Source: Apium graveolens (Eukaryota; Streptophyta; Magnoliopsida; Apiales; Apiaceae). From it: 64,000 nucleotides of DNA. The position numbers and the translations under genes are program-made. This document shows positions 31,795 through 41,914 of this stretch, in pieces (within the stretch, counting starts at the first letter, position 1; each line of letters starts with the position of its first letter). The notes beneath the pieces are model-generated. The model ran no database searches and had not been told where the DNA came from. It saw only the letters and a list, made by a program, of their open reading frames with translations. The stretch is from NCBI RefSeq assembly GCF_009905375.1, contig NC_133656.1:239724415-239788414 (forward strand). The letters run 5' to 3'.

Positions 31795-32840
31795 TACTCC
31801 CCTTCGTCCCTTTCAATTGTTATTATTTTTTCAATTGTTATCATTTTTGGGAGTGTGTTTGACACGCATTTTAAAATGAATAAAAAGTACTCCCTCCATC
31901 TCATATTACGTGTCTTCTTTGGATTTGTGTCGGTTAAATTGACTTAAATTTGACTAAAATTTATTAATAATTTATAATTGAACAAAATAAAAAAATTACA
32001 TCACCGGAAAGTAGATTTAATCTACTTTAATCTATAATTTTTAGTTTTTTGAAATAATATACTAGTAATATTTAATCGTTAGTCAAAAGTTGATAAATTT
32101 GACTTTTATAATGTGACATATGAGATGAAGGGAGTACTTCCTCCCTTCCCCTGGGATGTATACGTGCACTGTTTGCATGTATTTCAATTCTTCTATAGAA
32201 TATAGTTTCATAATGTTTTTTTTCAAAAAAAAAAATCAATAAAAGTTTAAACATAAAACATTTATTAAAAAAAAATTAAAAAAATATTATGGAATTATAA
32301 TTTAAAAGAGTATTGAAAATCGTGCCGAAAAGTGATGTATAGAATTCAATGGGACAGAGGGAGTATAGTTTTATAATTTTTTTAAGAAAATTTATTTTTC
32401 TGAATAAAAGTATAAATATTCTATTTTTATTTAAAAAAAGGAAATTTTTGAAAAAAAATTATAAAATTATATTTTCTATTAATCTAAAAATAGTGCATGT
32501 ATTTCAATTCTTCTATAGAATATAGTTTCATAATAATTTTTTTTAAAAAAAAATCAATAACAGTTTACACATAAAACATTTATTCAAAAAAAAATTAAAA
32601 AAAATATTATGGAATTATAATTTAAAAGAGTATTGAAAAGTGTGCCGAAAAATGATGTATAAAATTCAATGGGACAGAGGGAGTATAGTTTTATAATTTT
32701 TTAAGAAAATTTATTTTTCTGAATAAAAGTATAAACATTTTATTTTTATTCAAAAAAAAGGAAAATTTTGAAAAAAAATTATAAAATTATATTTTCTATT
32801 AATCTAAAAATGCGTGTTGAAAACTCTGTTAAATACGAAA
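31795..32840. mobile_element. Nested Stowaway MITE cluster with a 320-bp tandem duplication
   Basis: A complete Stowaway copy lies at 31890-32134 (CTCCCTCCATCTCATATTAC with inverse partner, TA flanks) inside a second element whose left end is CCCCTTCGTCCCTTTCAATT. After it, a 320-base segment starting GCATGTATTTCAATTCTTCT is repeated at 32175-32494 and 32495-32814. Each copy contains GGGACAGAGGGAGTA, a Stowaway right end, followed by further MITE sequence. Confidence 0.8.
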
Positions 32841-33099
32841 CAAACATGACTAGTTGTGTTTATTTTAGTGATTTAGTAATATTTTGATTGAAGTGTCGGT
32901 TGCTTTTATTTTTTATTGGCTAGCATAAACTTGAAGGTGACGCATGGGATATACTGTGCGTGTCTATATTTACACCCATACTATTTGTTAAAGCGTGGCA
33001 CGCCCATTGTACGCAAAGTTTTGCAAGTAACAAAAAAGTATCTTCACAAGATGTTTTTGCTTTTTCGGACAAAAATGTTGAATTTTTCTTTGTCCTAGT

Positions 33100-33400
33100 A
33101 TTAGATTTATACTGTTCGACTCTTGTTTCGATCTAGTCAAATTAAGTTTTTCGGATAACTTATATGATTTACATTGTTCGACTCTTGTTCCGATCTTTTC
33201 GAATTAACTCGTCCAATTGACTCATATCGAAAAGCGTCCAAATGACTGGTACGATTTATACTGTTCGATCCTTGTTCTGATCGTATCTAATTAACTAGCG
33301 TAAATGACATGTATGATTTATTATGTTCAACCCTTGTTCCGATCGTGTTTAATTAACTCAAATGACTCGTATTGAAAAGAACGCGTTGATCGTTAAATCT
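33100..33400 (+). repeat. Four degenerate tandem units, GTTCGACTCTTGTTCCGATC
   Basis: The motif GATTTATACTGTTCGACTC (or close) starts units at about 33103, 33167, 33250 and 33315, with TCTAATTAACT and AAATGACTCGTA in the unit tails. Unit lengths are roughly 64, 84 and 65 bases. Confidence 0.75.
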
Positions 33401-33493
33401 ATGATATATTATAATAACCGGAATGAGATATAATTTGGTTCAACGGTTATTCCCTAATTTTGGTTATTAAAAAAATAAATAAATAGTGTTAAT

Positions 33494-33566
33494 ATGGCTT
33501 ATAACCTTACAAATGAGTATTTGTACTTGGGACGACAGAAACCACTTGAGCTATCCAACCGCACTC
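33494..33566 (-). mobile_element. Internally deleted SINE copy
   Basis: The two ends match the SINE at 25153-25293 (GGCTTATAACCTTACAAATG and CCACTTGAGCTATCCAACCG), but about 60 central bases including the B box are missing. No flanking duplication was identified. Confidence 0.75.
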
Positions 33567-34667
33567 TACTAAACTATTAACTTAAACGACTAGATATAGT
33601 ATACTTGTTCTACTGAACTAGGACCACAAGTTATCCTGTTATTTTTATTATAAATTTATAGTTATTATATATTTATATAAATATTTTAAAAATATAATAT
33701 GAAGGGATAAATAAAAAAAATTAAATATTAACGGGAACCCGAACAGCGCACGGGATTTAAACTAAGTAAATTAAAACATTTTTGCTAAATACATTTGTTT
33801 TCTGGAAAATAAAAATTATGAAGTTGGGCATGAGACAAGTGTACAAGTATTTGCAAGATACTAGAGCATGGACACTTGTATGGCTTTCACTTTCATCCTT
33901 TTCATCTTTTCTTTTTCTCCTTCAAACAGCTCATATCAACTATCAAGTATACTCTTCCAAGCAATTTACACTTTGAAACCATCTTCTCATAGAAGTTTAA
34001 TTTCAATATTTTACAAGAACATATTATAAGCATTTAACTTGCTTTCATCTTATCCTGCAACATGTGATATACTAGTGTTAAGCATCCAGAAACAGTCCAA
34101 CAACAGAGTCTTTAGAACCAATCCTTACTCCTACATTATAATTTAAACTATTGCTCATCTTTATCCACATCAACAATAAACCAATGAAAGTTGCATGTAC
34201 CCCTCGCACCCCTTGCGGGAGGTCAACTACATAACCAAAAGCATGTATAAAACGAGATTCGGTACACAGATCGATTGTTGGAGCATATGATGTAGTCACA
34301 AAAACACAAACTAAGACGATTTTGCGGTTTTTTTATACTGCAGTTTACGTTTGTCAGGGAACGGTATCTTGACCGTATATAAAATTATAAACATATATTA
34401 AAAGCAATATTTTTTGAAGTTTGAAGTAAGATGTCTTCCTAGTGGTCCCATCTGTCCACCTATTAGAATTTAGAAAAGTAAACCTCTCAAATTCACATTA
34501 ATATCTTCCAAGACAGTAGCTACAATCTTCACTCCAAGAGCAAAAGGACACCTTTGAGGTGGCCTCCTCCTTGTGAAGTGAAGTTGCACACAACACTTCA
34601 TGAAAGCCACCTTCATTGAATTCAATAATTCATCACAAGTCCTCAAAACCCAAGTTTAGATCCACCC
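33567..34667. other. Intergenic and distal promoter
   Basis: No coding similarity was found. Frames at 33782-33976 and 34078-34299 are unsupported. Confidence 0.5.
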
Positions 34668-34675
34668 TATAAATA
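34668..34675 (+). promoter_or_regulatory. TATA box
   Basis: TATAAATA lies 30 bases before the first in-frame ATG (34698) and 39 before the second (34707). That makes a very short leader and slightly favours the second ATG as the start. Confidence 0.65.
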
Positions 34676-34697
34676 TACTTGTACTCTCTAACTTTCT

Positions 34698-35684
34698 ATG
34701 CTAAAAATGGATCTTGATGAGTGGGAGTTCATTTCTGATGATGCCTTTCTTGAGTTATATGAGGATGAGGGCCAAAAATTCTTTCCAAGAACTTATGTGA
34801 AAGACTCTTCTAAGAGTGTTTTCAACCGCTATTTTGATGATACCTCATCTTCAAAATCCCAACAATTTGTCGAAAAAACAGACCTGCCTAGACTACCAAA
34901 ACAACTTGTTCCTTTCCCAGTTGAGTTTCAGCCAAATACTCAAGAAAACCATGATCAAGAACATGTGAAACAAGTCATTATTGAGGATTCTAGTGAGACT
35001 CGTCTCGTGGTAAACGCGATCACTGAGGAAATCAAGTCTCCGGCTTCATTAAAAGTTGATCAAGACTTTGTACCAAGGGTTGTGTTCAAGAAAATGAATG
35101 AAAATGATTATGGGATTGATATCAAAGTGGAGTCACCGAAGTCTGGTAGCAGGGGAGTAGTGCCTCAGATCGAGGCGAATAAGTTTCAGTTTGAGGAGAC
35201 ACCTGATGATCAGACAGTTGAAACAATGACTAAGAAAGATCAAGAACATGATGCTGTCAACATGTGGAAATGGAGCTTAACTGGCGTAGGAGCTATATGT
35301 TCTTTTGGTGTTGCTGCTGCTGCTACCATTTGTATCATCATTCTTGGAAACAGTCAGCAACAGCGAAAACATCAAAAGCTTCAGTTCAAGATCTATGCTG
35401 ATGACAAGGTTAGTGAATTTTCTACAAACATCAGTTACTAAACTTTGTAAGTTGTACACAAGGGAGGGATGAGGATCGGATCTGAGTTCATTTCAACACC
35501 GCGGATATGCCTGGACCATTAGGCTATATCGGATTAAGTTAACTAACTCAATTTATATTTTTTACAGAAGATCAAGGAAGTGGTTAATCAGACAAGCAGA
35601 TTGAATGATGCAATGTCAGCAGCTAGAGGACTTCCCATTGCAAGAGCTCACATAACATATGGCGGTTACTATGATGGTTTCTAA
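34698..35684 (+). CDS. Plant-specific tail-anchored membrane protein of unknown function (DUF6821-like)
   Basis: Exons 34698-35408 and 35568-35684 give 275 residues, or 272 if the second Met (34707, MDLDEWEF) is used. The N-terminus MDLDEWEFISDDAFLEL is a conserved signature I associate with uncharacterised plant DUF6821 proteins. The central part is acidic and Lys-rich with no catalytic motif. A single hydrophobic segment (about residues 193-217, GVGAICSFGVAAAATICIIIL) is followed by a basic stretch (QQQRKHQKLQFKIYADDK). Exon 2 adds a conserved-looking tail ending GGYYDGF, so the intron is real (AAG|GTTAGT ... TTTACAG|AAG). This predicts a cytosolic N-terminal domain anchored in a membrane. 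The molecular role is unknown. Confidence 0.82.
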
Positions 35685-36872
35685 ACCGATCTTCTCGATA
35701 AATATGTCACTCTGTGCCTAAATAATGTATAAAATTATGTATATAGAATCTGCATATCTTCTGCAACTTGTTCAGTTTAGATCACTTGTTCTGCAAATAG
35801 TCTCTTTTAGAAGCATGAGGTGGTTGCTTATCAGTTGCAACTTATTTTGTGTTGTATTGAGCTTCTGCTGGAATTGATTAGTGATTGTAAGGAAGCACCA
35901 TTAGGTAATGTAAGATTTTTATCTTAACGTGCTCGTTTCAAAGTACAATTATCACATTTATCGCGATATTTACAAACATCTGGAAGCTCAAACCCGCAAG
36001 ATCAGATACTAATCTGGAAACACAATTTTTAAATGAGAAAGAAGAGATTTCAAACCATACGCAAGCAAAAAATTGACAGATGCTAAAATTCTAACCGAAT
36101 ATAGATATTTTAGCAAGCTTTGATAGGGAAAGAAAGGGACTGATTTAACAAACCAACCCAAATTTTAATTTTATTGCAGAAATGATATTTTTAAGTGCCT
36201 TCTGTGATCTGTCTTGTGTCCCCAAACCTTCTGTCTTCTGGTTGGTTGTTGTTCATCTGATGATCTGAACTTGTTCCCTCAGTTCTTCGAGTAGCAAGGT
36301 GAGTAAGCAAATCCTCATCGCGCTTAACATTGTCACTGGTTCAACGTGAGAGCTTTAGTCCGATTTCTGGTTATGCTAGCTAACTACTGAAATGAGTAAA
36401 ATTTCATTGACAGAACTCATTGTAATTTCCTCAGTAGAAATACTCGCGTAACTTGAAAAGACTCGACTCCTCAATCAAATTCTGATACAAAGTTTTTCTT
36501 GTCAGGTGAATTAGTACATAGCAATCAACTATCACTACCATATTAATCACTAGAATGGCACAACCTGAAAGCCATATTTTTAGTAGTAGTCTTCTTTATC
36601 TAATAATTCTCGAGGAACACGAGAATCAAACGCAAAACGATATTGTATAACTTCAATTTGGTCTCTACCTGAGATATTTATTTGTTTGAACTAAAGAAAA
36701 TAACATCAAGGCCAAATAGCATTATCCAAAACGAATCAAACATATCAATATGTCTTGTTCAGAGGTCAAGTATGAGAATGGAGATAAGCATGCAACATTA
36801 CTTTTGGCATGATTCAGAATATATAATAAGAAAACACAATGCATTGAACATCTAAAATAAATTTCAGTACTA
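35685..36872. other. Intergenic, with a possible orphan exon on the minus strand
   Basis: At 36191-36340 (minus) an open stretch of 49 codons ending in TAA reads in an Arg/Asp/Gln/Asn-rich way (RRTEGTSSDHQMNNNQPEDR). It starts after an AG that could be an acceptor. No family was recognised. The rest shows nothing. Confidence 0.35.
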
Positions 36873-37469
36873 CAGATAGATGTATAGCTGGGAGAATTAT
36901 CTTGTTTTGTACTACAGATACCTTGGCAATAGAAATATCAGTACAGCTCCTATGCGTAAACTTAGAATTAATCAGATTAAGGCAGTGATTACTATCTTAG
37001 ATGCCTAGAAAAATTTGACACGCGACTACTGGACACGACTTAAGCCTGTAACGTGTTGTGACAGCATCGCTGAGAGGGTCCGAGGGCAGAGCAATTCACC
37101 CTGGATTTAGTACAGATTCGGTGTAGACAAATTGTCGATCCACATTAAGATTTACTGTTTTACGAGTACTACTCTAGGCTCGGATTAGTTACTGTTGTTT
37201 GGTTTCTAACAACCATAACTTAAGGAACTATTATCCTTATCATGTATTCTAGTTCTGCTTTGGCCTTTTGAGTCCAGAAAAGCTGCAAAGCCTATTTTTT
37301 GCAAGTAAAAGAAGAGAAACAGCATCAAGGCCAAATAGCATTATCCAAAAGGAATCAAACATATCAATATGTCTTGTTCAGAGGTCAAGTATGAGAATGG
37401 AGGTCAAGTAAAAAGCTTATTTCCCAACATAATAAGAAAACACAATGCATTGAACATCTAAAATAAATT
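36704..37469. repeat. Direct repeats of about 150 bp flanking a 421-bp dispersed segment
   Basis: Segments 36704-36863 and 37323-37469 share CATCAAGGCCAAATAGCATT, GTATGAGAATGGAG and AACACAATGCATTGAACATC. Between them lies 36873-37293, a segment that recurs at 52576-52996. The arrangement suggests tandem duplication of a unit containing the dispersed piece. Confidence 0.8.
36873..37293. repeat. 421-bp dispersed duplication, copy 1
   Basis: It starts CAGATAGATGTATAGCTGGG and ends TCCAGAAAAGCTGCAAAGCC. The copy at 52576-52996 has the same orientation and the same length by my coordinates, with high similarity in the first 270 bases and lower similarity around 37150-37200. Confidence 0.85.
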
Positions 37470-37537
37470 AAGATTACAAAAAGATAAGTTAAATAGCAAT
37501 ATCAGCAAGATAATAATGTGTACTTCTTTTCGTCTCT

Positions 37538-38755
37538 TCAATGTTGTCTCCTGCCTTCTCTTTGATGTCTTCGATTTCCTCTCTTGTTGCCTGTAGAGCA
37601 GTTACCATCGAAGCCACGAACAGGCTTCTTAGAATATTTTCTAAAAGAAACAACCAACTTCTCATTACTTGTCGCATCTTCAACTTGTTCACCCTCTGGC
37701 TCTTCATGGTCCAGTGTCTTTGTAAACTCTAGTTCACAATCAGTCTCGATTAAAGACACAGCCTTCTTTGGCCTCGCTTCAACAATATTGAGGCAATAAG
37801 TCTGATTTTCATGATTTACCCTAATAGTATCTCCAGTAGTAACACATGCAAAGCCTTTCAAGATTTTTTCCATGGATTCTCTCTGATTCGAAAGATTCAT
37901 GATAAATTCAGTACTATGTGGTTGTATTTTCAACAATGTGCCTCTCGGAAGAGTAGCACACTCAAAGTTAGCAAGCTGACCTTTTTGTAACAGTAAACTA
38001 TTCATCATCCAGTTAGGAAGATACACATTACCCTCGTCTTCAATATACTCTAGAACTCCACAATGCGAGTATTTACACACCAAGGGGTTTATGATCTTAA
38101 AAGCATTAGGGTATTCAAAATTTCTCATGGATATGACTGCCTCAAGAGCAGATTTAGGCATCATAATTTTGTTACCATCTTCACAATCAAACTTGTTTAT
38201 ATGCGAGAATGGATAACATCGATAATGTAAACTAGGCTTTGATTTATCATCCCTGAAACGAGGCTTTGATCTGTCACCATCCTTGTTTCCTTGATCATGC
38301 ATATCGTAGTTGAAGTTAGGCCTCGATGATCTATCACGAGCTTTTCTTCCATGATCCTGCATGTAGCTAGGCTTGGACGATAGATCACGAGCCTTTTTAC
38401 GATGATCAGACTTGTCAGCATCTAGGTTTTCTACCCACCGAATAAATTGAGCAAGATGTACTCGTAAATCCTTGTACACTATCTTAACAGGCTTTATAAT
38501 TTTGTTGAAGTCCGAAAAGGGAAGACATTGAGGGGGAGAGCTAGGCTTTACAATCCTTGTACTAGGTTTTGATGCATAACAAGGAGCATGCAGAGACCTT
38601 GATTTAGATGTATAACAAGCTTTTGATGAAGGAGCATGCAGAGATCTTGATTTAGACGTATAACAAGCTTTTGATGAAGGAACATGCAGAGATCTTGATC
38701 TCGAATAACAAGCTTTTGGTGAAGGAGCATCTAGAGACCTTGATCTTCTAGCCAT
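37538..38755 (-). CDS. UFD1-like protein with repeat-rich N-terminal extension, single exon
   Basis: It encodes 405 residues. From about residue 178 the protein follows the UFD1 N-domain: YRCYPFSHINK, GNKIMMPKSALEAV, YPNAFKIINP, YSHCGVLEYIEDEGNVYLP, WMMNSLLLQKG, LPRGTLLKIQPHS, then CVTTGDTIRVN and SLIETDCELEF. UFD1 with NPL4 is the ubiquitin-binding adaptor of the CDC48/p97 segregase. Ordinary UFD1 is about 310-320 residues and starts at this domain. Here about 177 extra residues precede it: four copies of a 16-residue SRSLHAPSSKACYTSK unit (about 5-63), then a basic Arg/Ser/Asp-rich stretch with its own repeat (DHGRKARDRSS, about 117-150). The C-terminal tail is short and basic. Absence of introns suggests a retrocopy or an intron-poor paralogue. 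Partner binding is inferred, not shown. Confidence 0.88.
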   Translation of the reverse strand: MARRSRSLDAPSPKACYSRSRSLHVPSSKACYTSKSRSLHAPSSKACYTSKSRSLHAPCYASKPSTRIVKPSSPPQCLPFSDFNKIIKPVKIVYKDLRVHLAQFIRWVENLDADKSDHRKKARDLSSKPSYMQDHGRKARDRSSRPNFNYDMHDQGNKDGDRSKPRFRDDKSKPSLHYRCYPFSHINKFDCEDGNKIMMPKSALEAVISMRNFEYPNAFKIINPLVCKYSHCGVLEYIEDEGNVYLPNWMMNSLLLQKGQLANFECATLPRGTLLKIQPHSTEFIMNLSNQRESMEKILKGFACVTTGDTIRVNHENQTYCLNIVEARPKKAVSLIETDCELEFTKTLDHEEPEGEQVEDATSNEKLVVSFRKYSKKPVRGFDGNCSTGNKRGNRRHQREGRRQH

Positions 38756-38818
38756 TGCTTGAAATTTGTGTGAGAAGGTGGATGATGAAACTGAAGAAGC
38801 ATGTCTGAGGAGTTCATG

Positions 38819-38827
38819 TATTTATAA
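38819..38827 (-). promoter_or_regulatory. TATA box of the UFD1-like gene
   Basis: On the minus strand TTATAAATA lies about 65 bases before the start codon at 38755. The leader between is CT-rich (CTTCTTCAGTTTCATCATCC). A promoter of its own argues against a dead retrocopy. Confidence 0.65.
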
Positions 38828-39001
38828 GAAAGGAGTTATATGAAACAAATTTGTGTTAGGATTTTAATTTTTTAAAGTACTTGATCAAGCAACTACAGTA
38901 TAAAGAAACTTAGATATAATTGAATTTGAATCTTATATTATAGAATTAGAATTTAAAAAAAATATATAAATAGAATTAGGATTTGTATTTGTATTTATTC
39001 G

Positions 39002-39238
39002 AAAGCAGGTAATATTTTTATTTTTTTATCGTAGGTAACCCGCAGCCGCTACCCTTTGGGTGCGCACTGCGTGAGCCCGTACGTGAACCAAGGTAAACCG
39101 CATTTAAGCGACAGACTCTGACTCAGGAGGCATAATCATAAATTCTCCTCCCGTGGGATTCGAACATGTGACCAAGAGGACAATTTTCCTCTCTTTAACC
39201 AACTGAGCCAACCCTTGCGGGCAAAGCAGGTAATATTT
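39002..39238 (-). mobile_element. Second SINE family with 16-bp target duplication
   Basis: On the minus strand the head CCCGCAAGGGTTGGCTCAGT contains the A box (TGGCTCAGTTGG), and GGTTCGAATCC forms the B box. The body runs through CGCTTAAATGCGGTTTACC to an A/T-rich tail near 39018-39030. AAAGCAGGTAATATTT flanks it exactly at 39002-39017 and 39223-39238. The body differs from that of the 25-kb SINE, so this is another family. Confidence 0.92.
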
Positions 39239-39875
39239 GAATACACTTCTGTAGAAAATCTCAATATTGCCCTCTGTTTAATTTGATTGTGAACAGTGAA
39301 CCAGTCTGATTATTACAGTTTTAATGATGTTTATACGAATATCTAAAAGCTCAAACCTGCAGTATGTTACCAATAGAAAATGTTTTAAATTAAATTTCAG
39401 AACTGAGGTTTAAAATTTGGGAGAGAGAATTTTTGATTTGAGCAATAAGTCATGTTTCTTATATAATCAGAGTTTGTCATGCGGTTTATAGTTTCACGTG
39501 ATTTACAGGCTATTGCAGAGTATTGCTTGAACTTGAACATCTGGATTGTACTCGGTGCGCATCCCAAGAATAGCGGCTGCGGGTCCTTTATGATAAAAAA
39601 AATCATGATACAACAAAAACTCAATGCATTGAAAATCTGAAATATATTAAAATAGCAAAATATAATCAAACCGCATCTACGTTTCGCGATTATCGTCAAA
39701 ATCCGGAAAACCGGTTTTGAGTGAATATGTATTAAGAAAAAGCCCAAACTTTTCAGAGTGGGCTGAAACCTGTTATGGCATTTAGATAGGAAATAGTTTG
39801 GGCTGCCAGCTTTGAATGACCTGTTATGATATAACTGTGAGATTGATTTTGATCTCCTGTCCTGCATAATCACAT
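39239..39875. other. Intergenic, no gene
   Basis: The minus frame at 39397-39873 is long but has no recognised domain, promoter or splice context and is Phe/Ile-rich. Confidence 0.45.
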
Positions 39876-40629
39876 GGTGTATTGAATTAGGATTTTAAAG
39901 GATTTTTTTTCATTTACAAAATCTGGTGATATTTAATCAGAATTTTAAATTATGCTTAAAATTTTGAAGGTATTTAACTGGGATTATTTAAAATCCATTA
40001 AAATCTGATGGTATTCATATGCTGACGGATTTTTTTGTACTTCATAAAATGATGGATTTTGTGGCATTATTTAAGGTATTTTATGGTTTTTGAAATCCCA
40101 TCATAATTCATGAGAGTTTGAAGGATTGTATTTAAATCCTAAAGACTTTTCATCAACTATACGACATTTTATCTAGAATCCGCGTAAAATTAAAATCTGA
40201 TATAATCCATTAAAACTCGGGTCTTGCACCAAAATACCCACCATTTTGAAAAATCTACCTATTGGCGGGATGTTCCGCCTTTTTTACCCACTGCATACGC
40301 ATGTGGGGGATGCGAATTTAATTTTTAAAATTTTAACAAAGAATACGCATGTTCAACATGCGTATTCACTTTTTGTTTTTTTATGAATACGCATGTTGAA
40401 CAAGCGTATTCTTTGTAAAATCAAAAGTGAATACGCATGTTCAACATACGTATTCTTTGTTAAAATTAAAATGGCTGTATACGCATCTCTGAAATGCGTA
40501 TTTCGTGGGTATTTTGGGCGGTTCGCACGCATCTGGGCATTTTGGCAGTTGAAGGTGGAAACTGGTGTATTTTGGGCATTTTTTCATAAAACTCATGAAT
40601 TATACATTAAAATCCTAATTCAATACACC
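39876..40629. mobile_element. MITE of about 754 bp with perfect 23-bp terminal inverted repeats
   Basis: The left end begins GGTGTATTGAATTAGGATTT, and its inverse ends at 40629, identical over 23 bases. The interior repeats AAAATCTGATGGTATT-like motifs. A relative lies at 47226-47700. A separate segment (about 40211-40580) containing a foldback interrupts the interior. No target duplication was recognised. Confidence 0.85.
40211..40580. mobile_element. Nested foldback element inside the 754-bp MITE
   Basis: GCACCAAAATACCCACC at the left and, inverted, GCCCAAAATACACCAG at the right are weak terminal repeats. Inside, 40315-40471 folds on itself with arms of about 60 bases (TTTTAACAAAGAATACGCAT and its inverse). 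Each arm carries its own short palindrome GAATACGCATGTT/AACATGCGTATTC, and a third sits in the centre. Confidence 0.7.
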
Positions 40630-41080
40630 CCGTTAGGTTCATTTGTATTTTATGTACGGAGAATATGGAGAATAGGAAGTCTAATATTTTAAGATATTTA
40701 ACTTCATATGAGGGGTCTTTTAACTTTGTTTTCTTTGTAATTTGGGACAGACGGAGTAATTTGCTAAACATTTTTTATCAAACAAAGGAAAAAGAAGTTG
40801 TCTGGCCTGCATTGACGCAGTAATCTGCAGATCACTCATTTGTCTTCTCCGATTAAGCTCAAGATCACTCGTTTGTCTTCTCCGATTAAGCTCAAAATAG
40901 ACATTAAGCCACCGACAATATTAGTTATCATCACCATATATATACAAGAGCTAAGTTAAAAATCACAACTGATGGCTTTTCAGTTAAGTAGCTAGGATAA
41001 ATTATTGTTTTCATTTTGTTTTGATATATGTAAATAATGATATGGAATAACTACATTCCGGGGTCGTCGTAAGTAATTTA
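40630..41080. other. Intergenic with a 33-bp tandem duplication
   Basis: GATCACTCATTTGTCTTCTC is followed by the same sequence with one change at 40830-40862 and 40863-40895. No gene was seen. Confidence 0.6.
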
Positions 41081-41614
41081 CACTACAAGAAAAACATGTT
41101 TTTTTAATTAATGAATCGGAATAAAATGTCGTATTGAAACGCTTTTTGAAAGCATGTATTACAATAGTTAGGGAGATTTTGACATAGGAAAATGTTATTT
41201 CCAGAGCTATTTCTTTATATCCAGAGCAACATGAGTGTGAGAAGACAAAACTGTCCTCCCTGCATTTACAATCAAAGCCCTGAAAAATATTAATGTAAGG
41301 GTAATTTGGTCTTTTCGCATTATTTTGCTCTGGAAACAAAAAAAGAACTCTGAAAATAACATTTCCCTTAACATAATGCAACAATACTCAATTACTATTA
41401 CACTAGTCGAAAGTTAGTGTTACAATAAAAATGCTGGAGTTGCAATTGTAACGCTCACAATCAGAAGATTCCCAAAAGTGTTATAATTAGTAGCAATTAT
41501 AACGCTCACAAACGCAACGCACTTTACTATTATAATAGCTCTGTTATAACAGATTTAAGGTCTATTGTAACATCAGAGAGGAGAGCGTTACAATTGACCA
41601 TCTATGACGTAGTG
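41081..41614. mobile_element. Non-autonomous CACTA-type element carrying a nested MITE
   Basis: It starts CACTACAAGAAAAACATG, the common plant CACTA (CMC/EnSpm) terminus, and ends TCTATGACGTAGTG, so CACTA/TAGTG termini are in place. The right part is full of CGTTACAATTGTAACGCTC-like subterminal motifs. Nested inside is 41187-41367, whose ends GGAAAATGTTATTTCCAGAG and inverted GGAAATGTTATTTTCAGAG form another MITE. No clear 3-bp target duplication. Confidence 0.7.
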
Positions 41615-41914
41615 GAAAAATTCTATAATCATTAGAAAATACCTCATTTGTGTTTGATTTCATGAAACAAAGAATTCAATCTGTTAGTTAGTACGTTTAA
41701 TTTAATTTGTTACCCAAAATCGCAAACAGCTAATTGCAAATTAGAACCGATTGTAATTTCAAAATTCAATGTACAAACTACAAAGATAATATGTGCACTG
41801 CAAGATAAGCTCTGCTTGATTTCATAAACTGGAGCTTAAACATTATACATGCAACTGGAACAAAAAAGAACTAGGTTCATCCTTAATTACATGAGTTTAT
41901 TAGACTAAGCTCAC

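Noticed and set aside
39150..39222. Possible tRNA gene on the minus strand (GGTTCGAATCC)
   Set aside because: It is the tRNA-derived head of a SINE with a 16-bp target duplication; no cloverleaf closes.
39397..39873. 158-codon minus-strand open frame
   Set aside because: No domain, biased Phe/Ile/Ser content, no promoter, partly overlapping repeat sequence near its edge.
40393..40692. 99-codon open frame
   Set aside because: It runs through the foldback palindromes and the MITE end.
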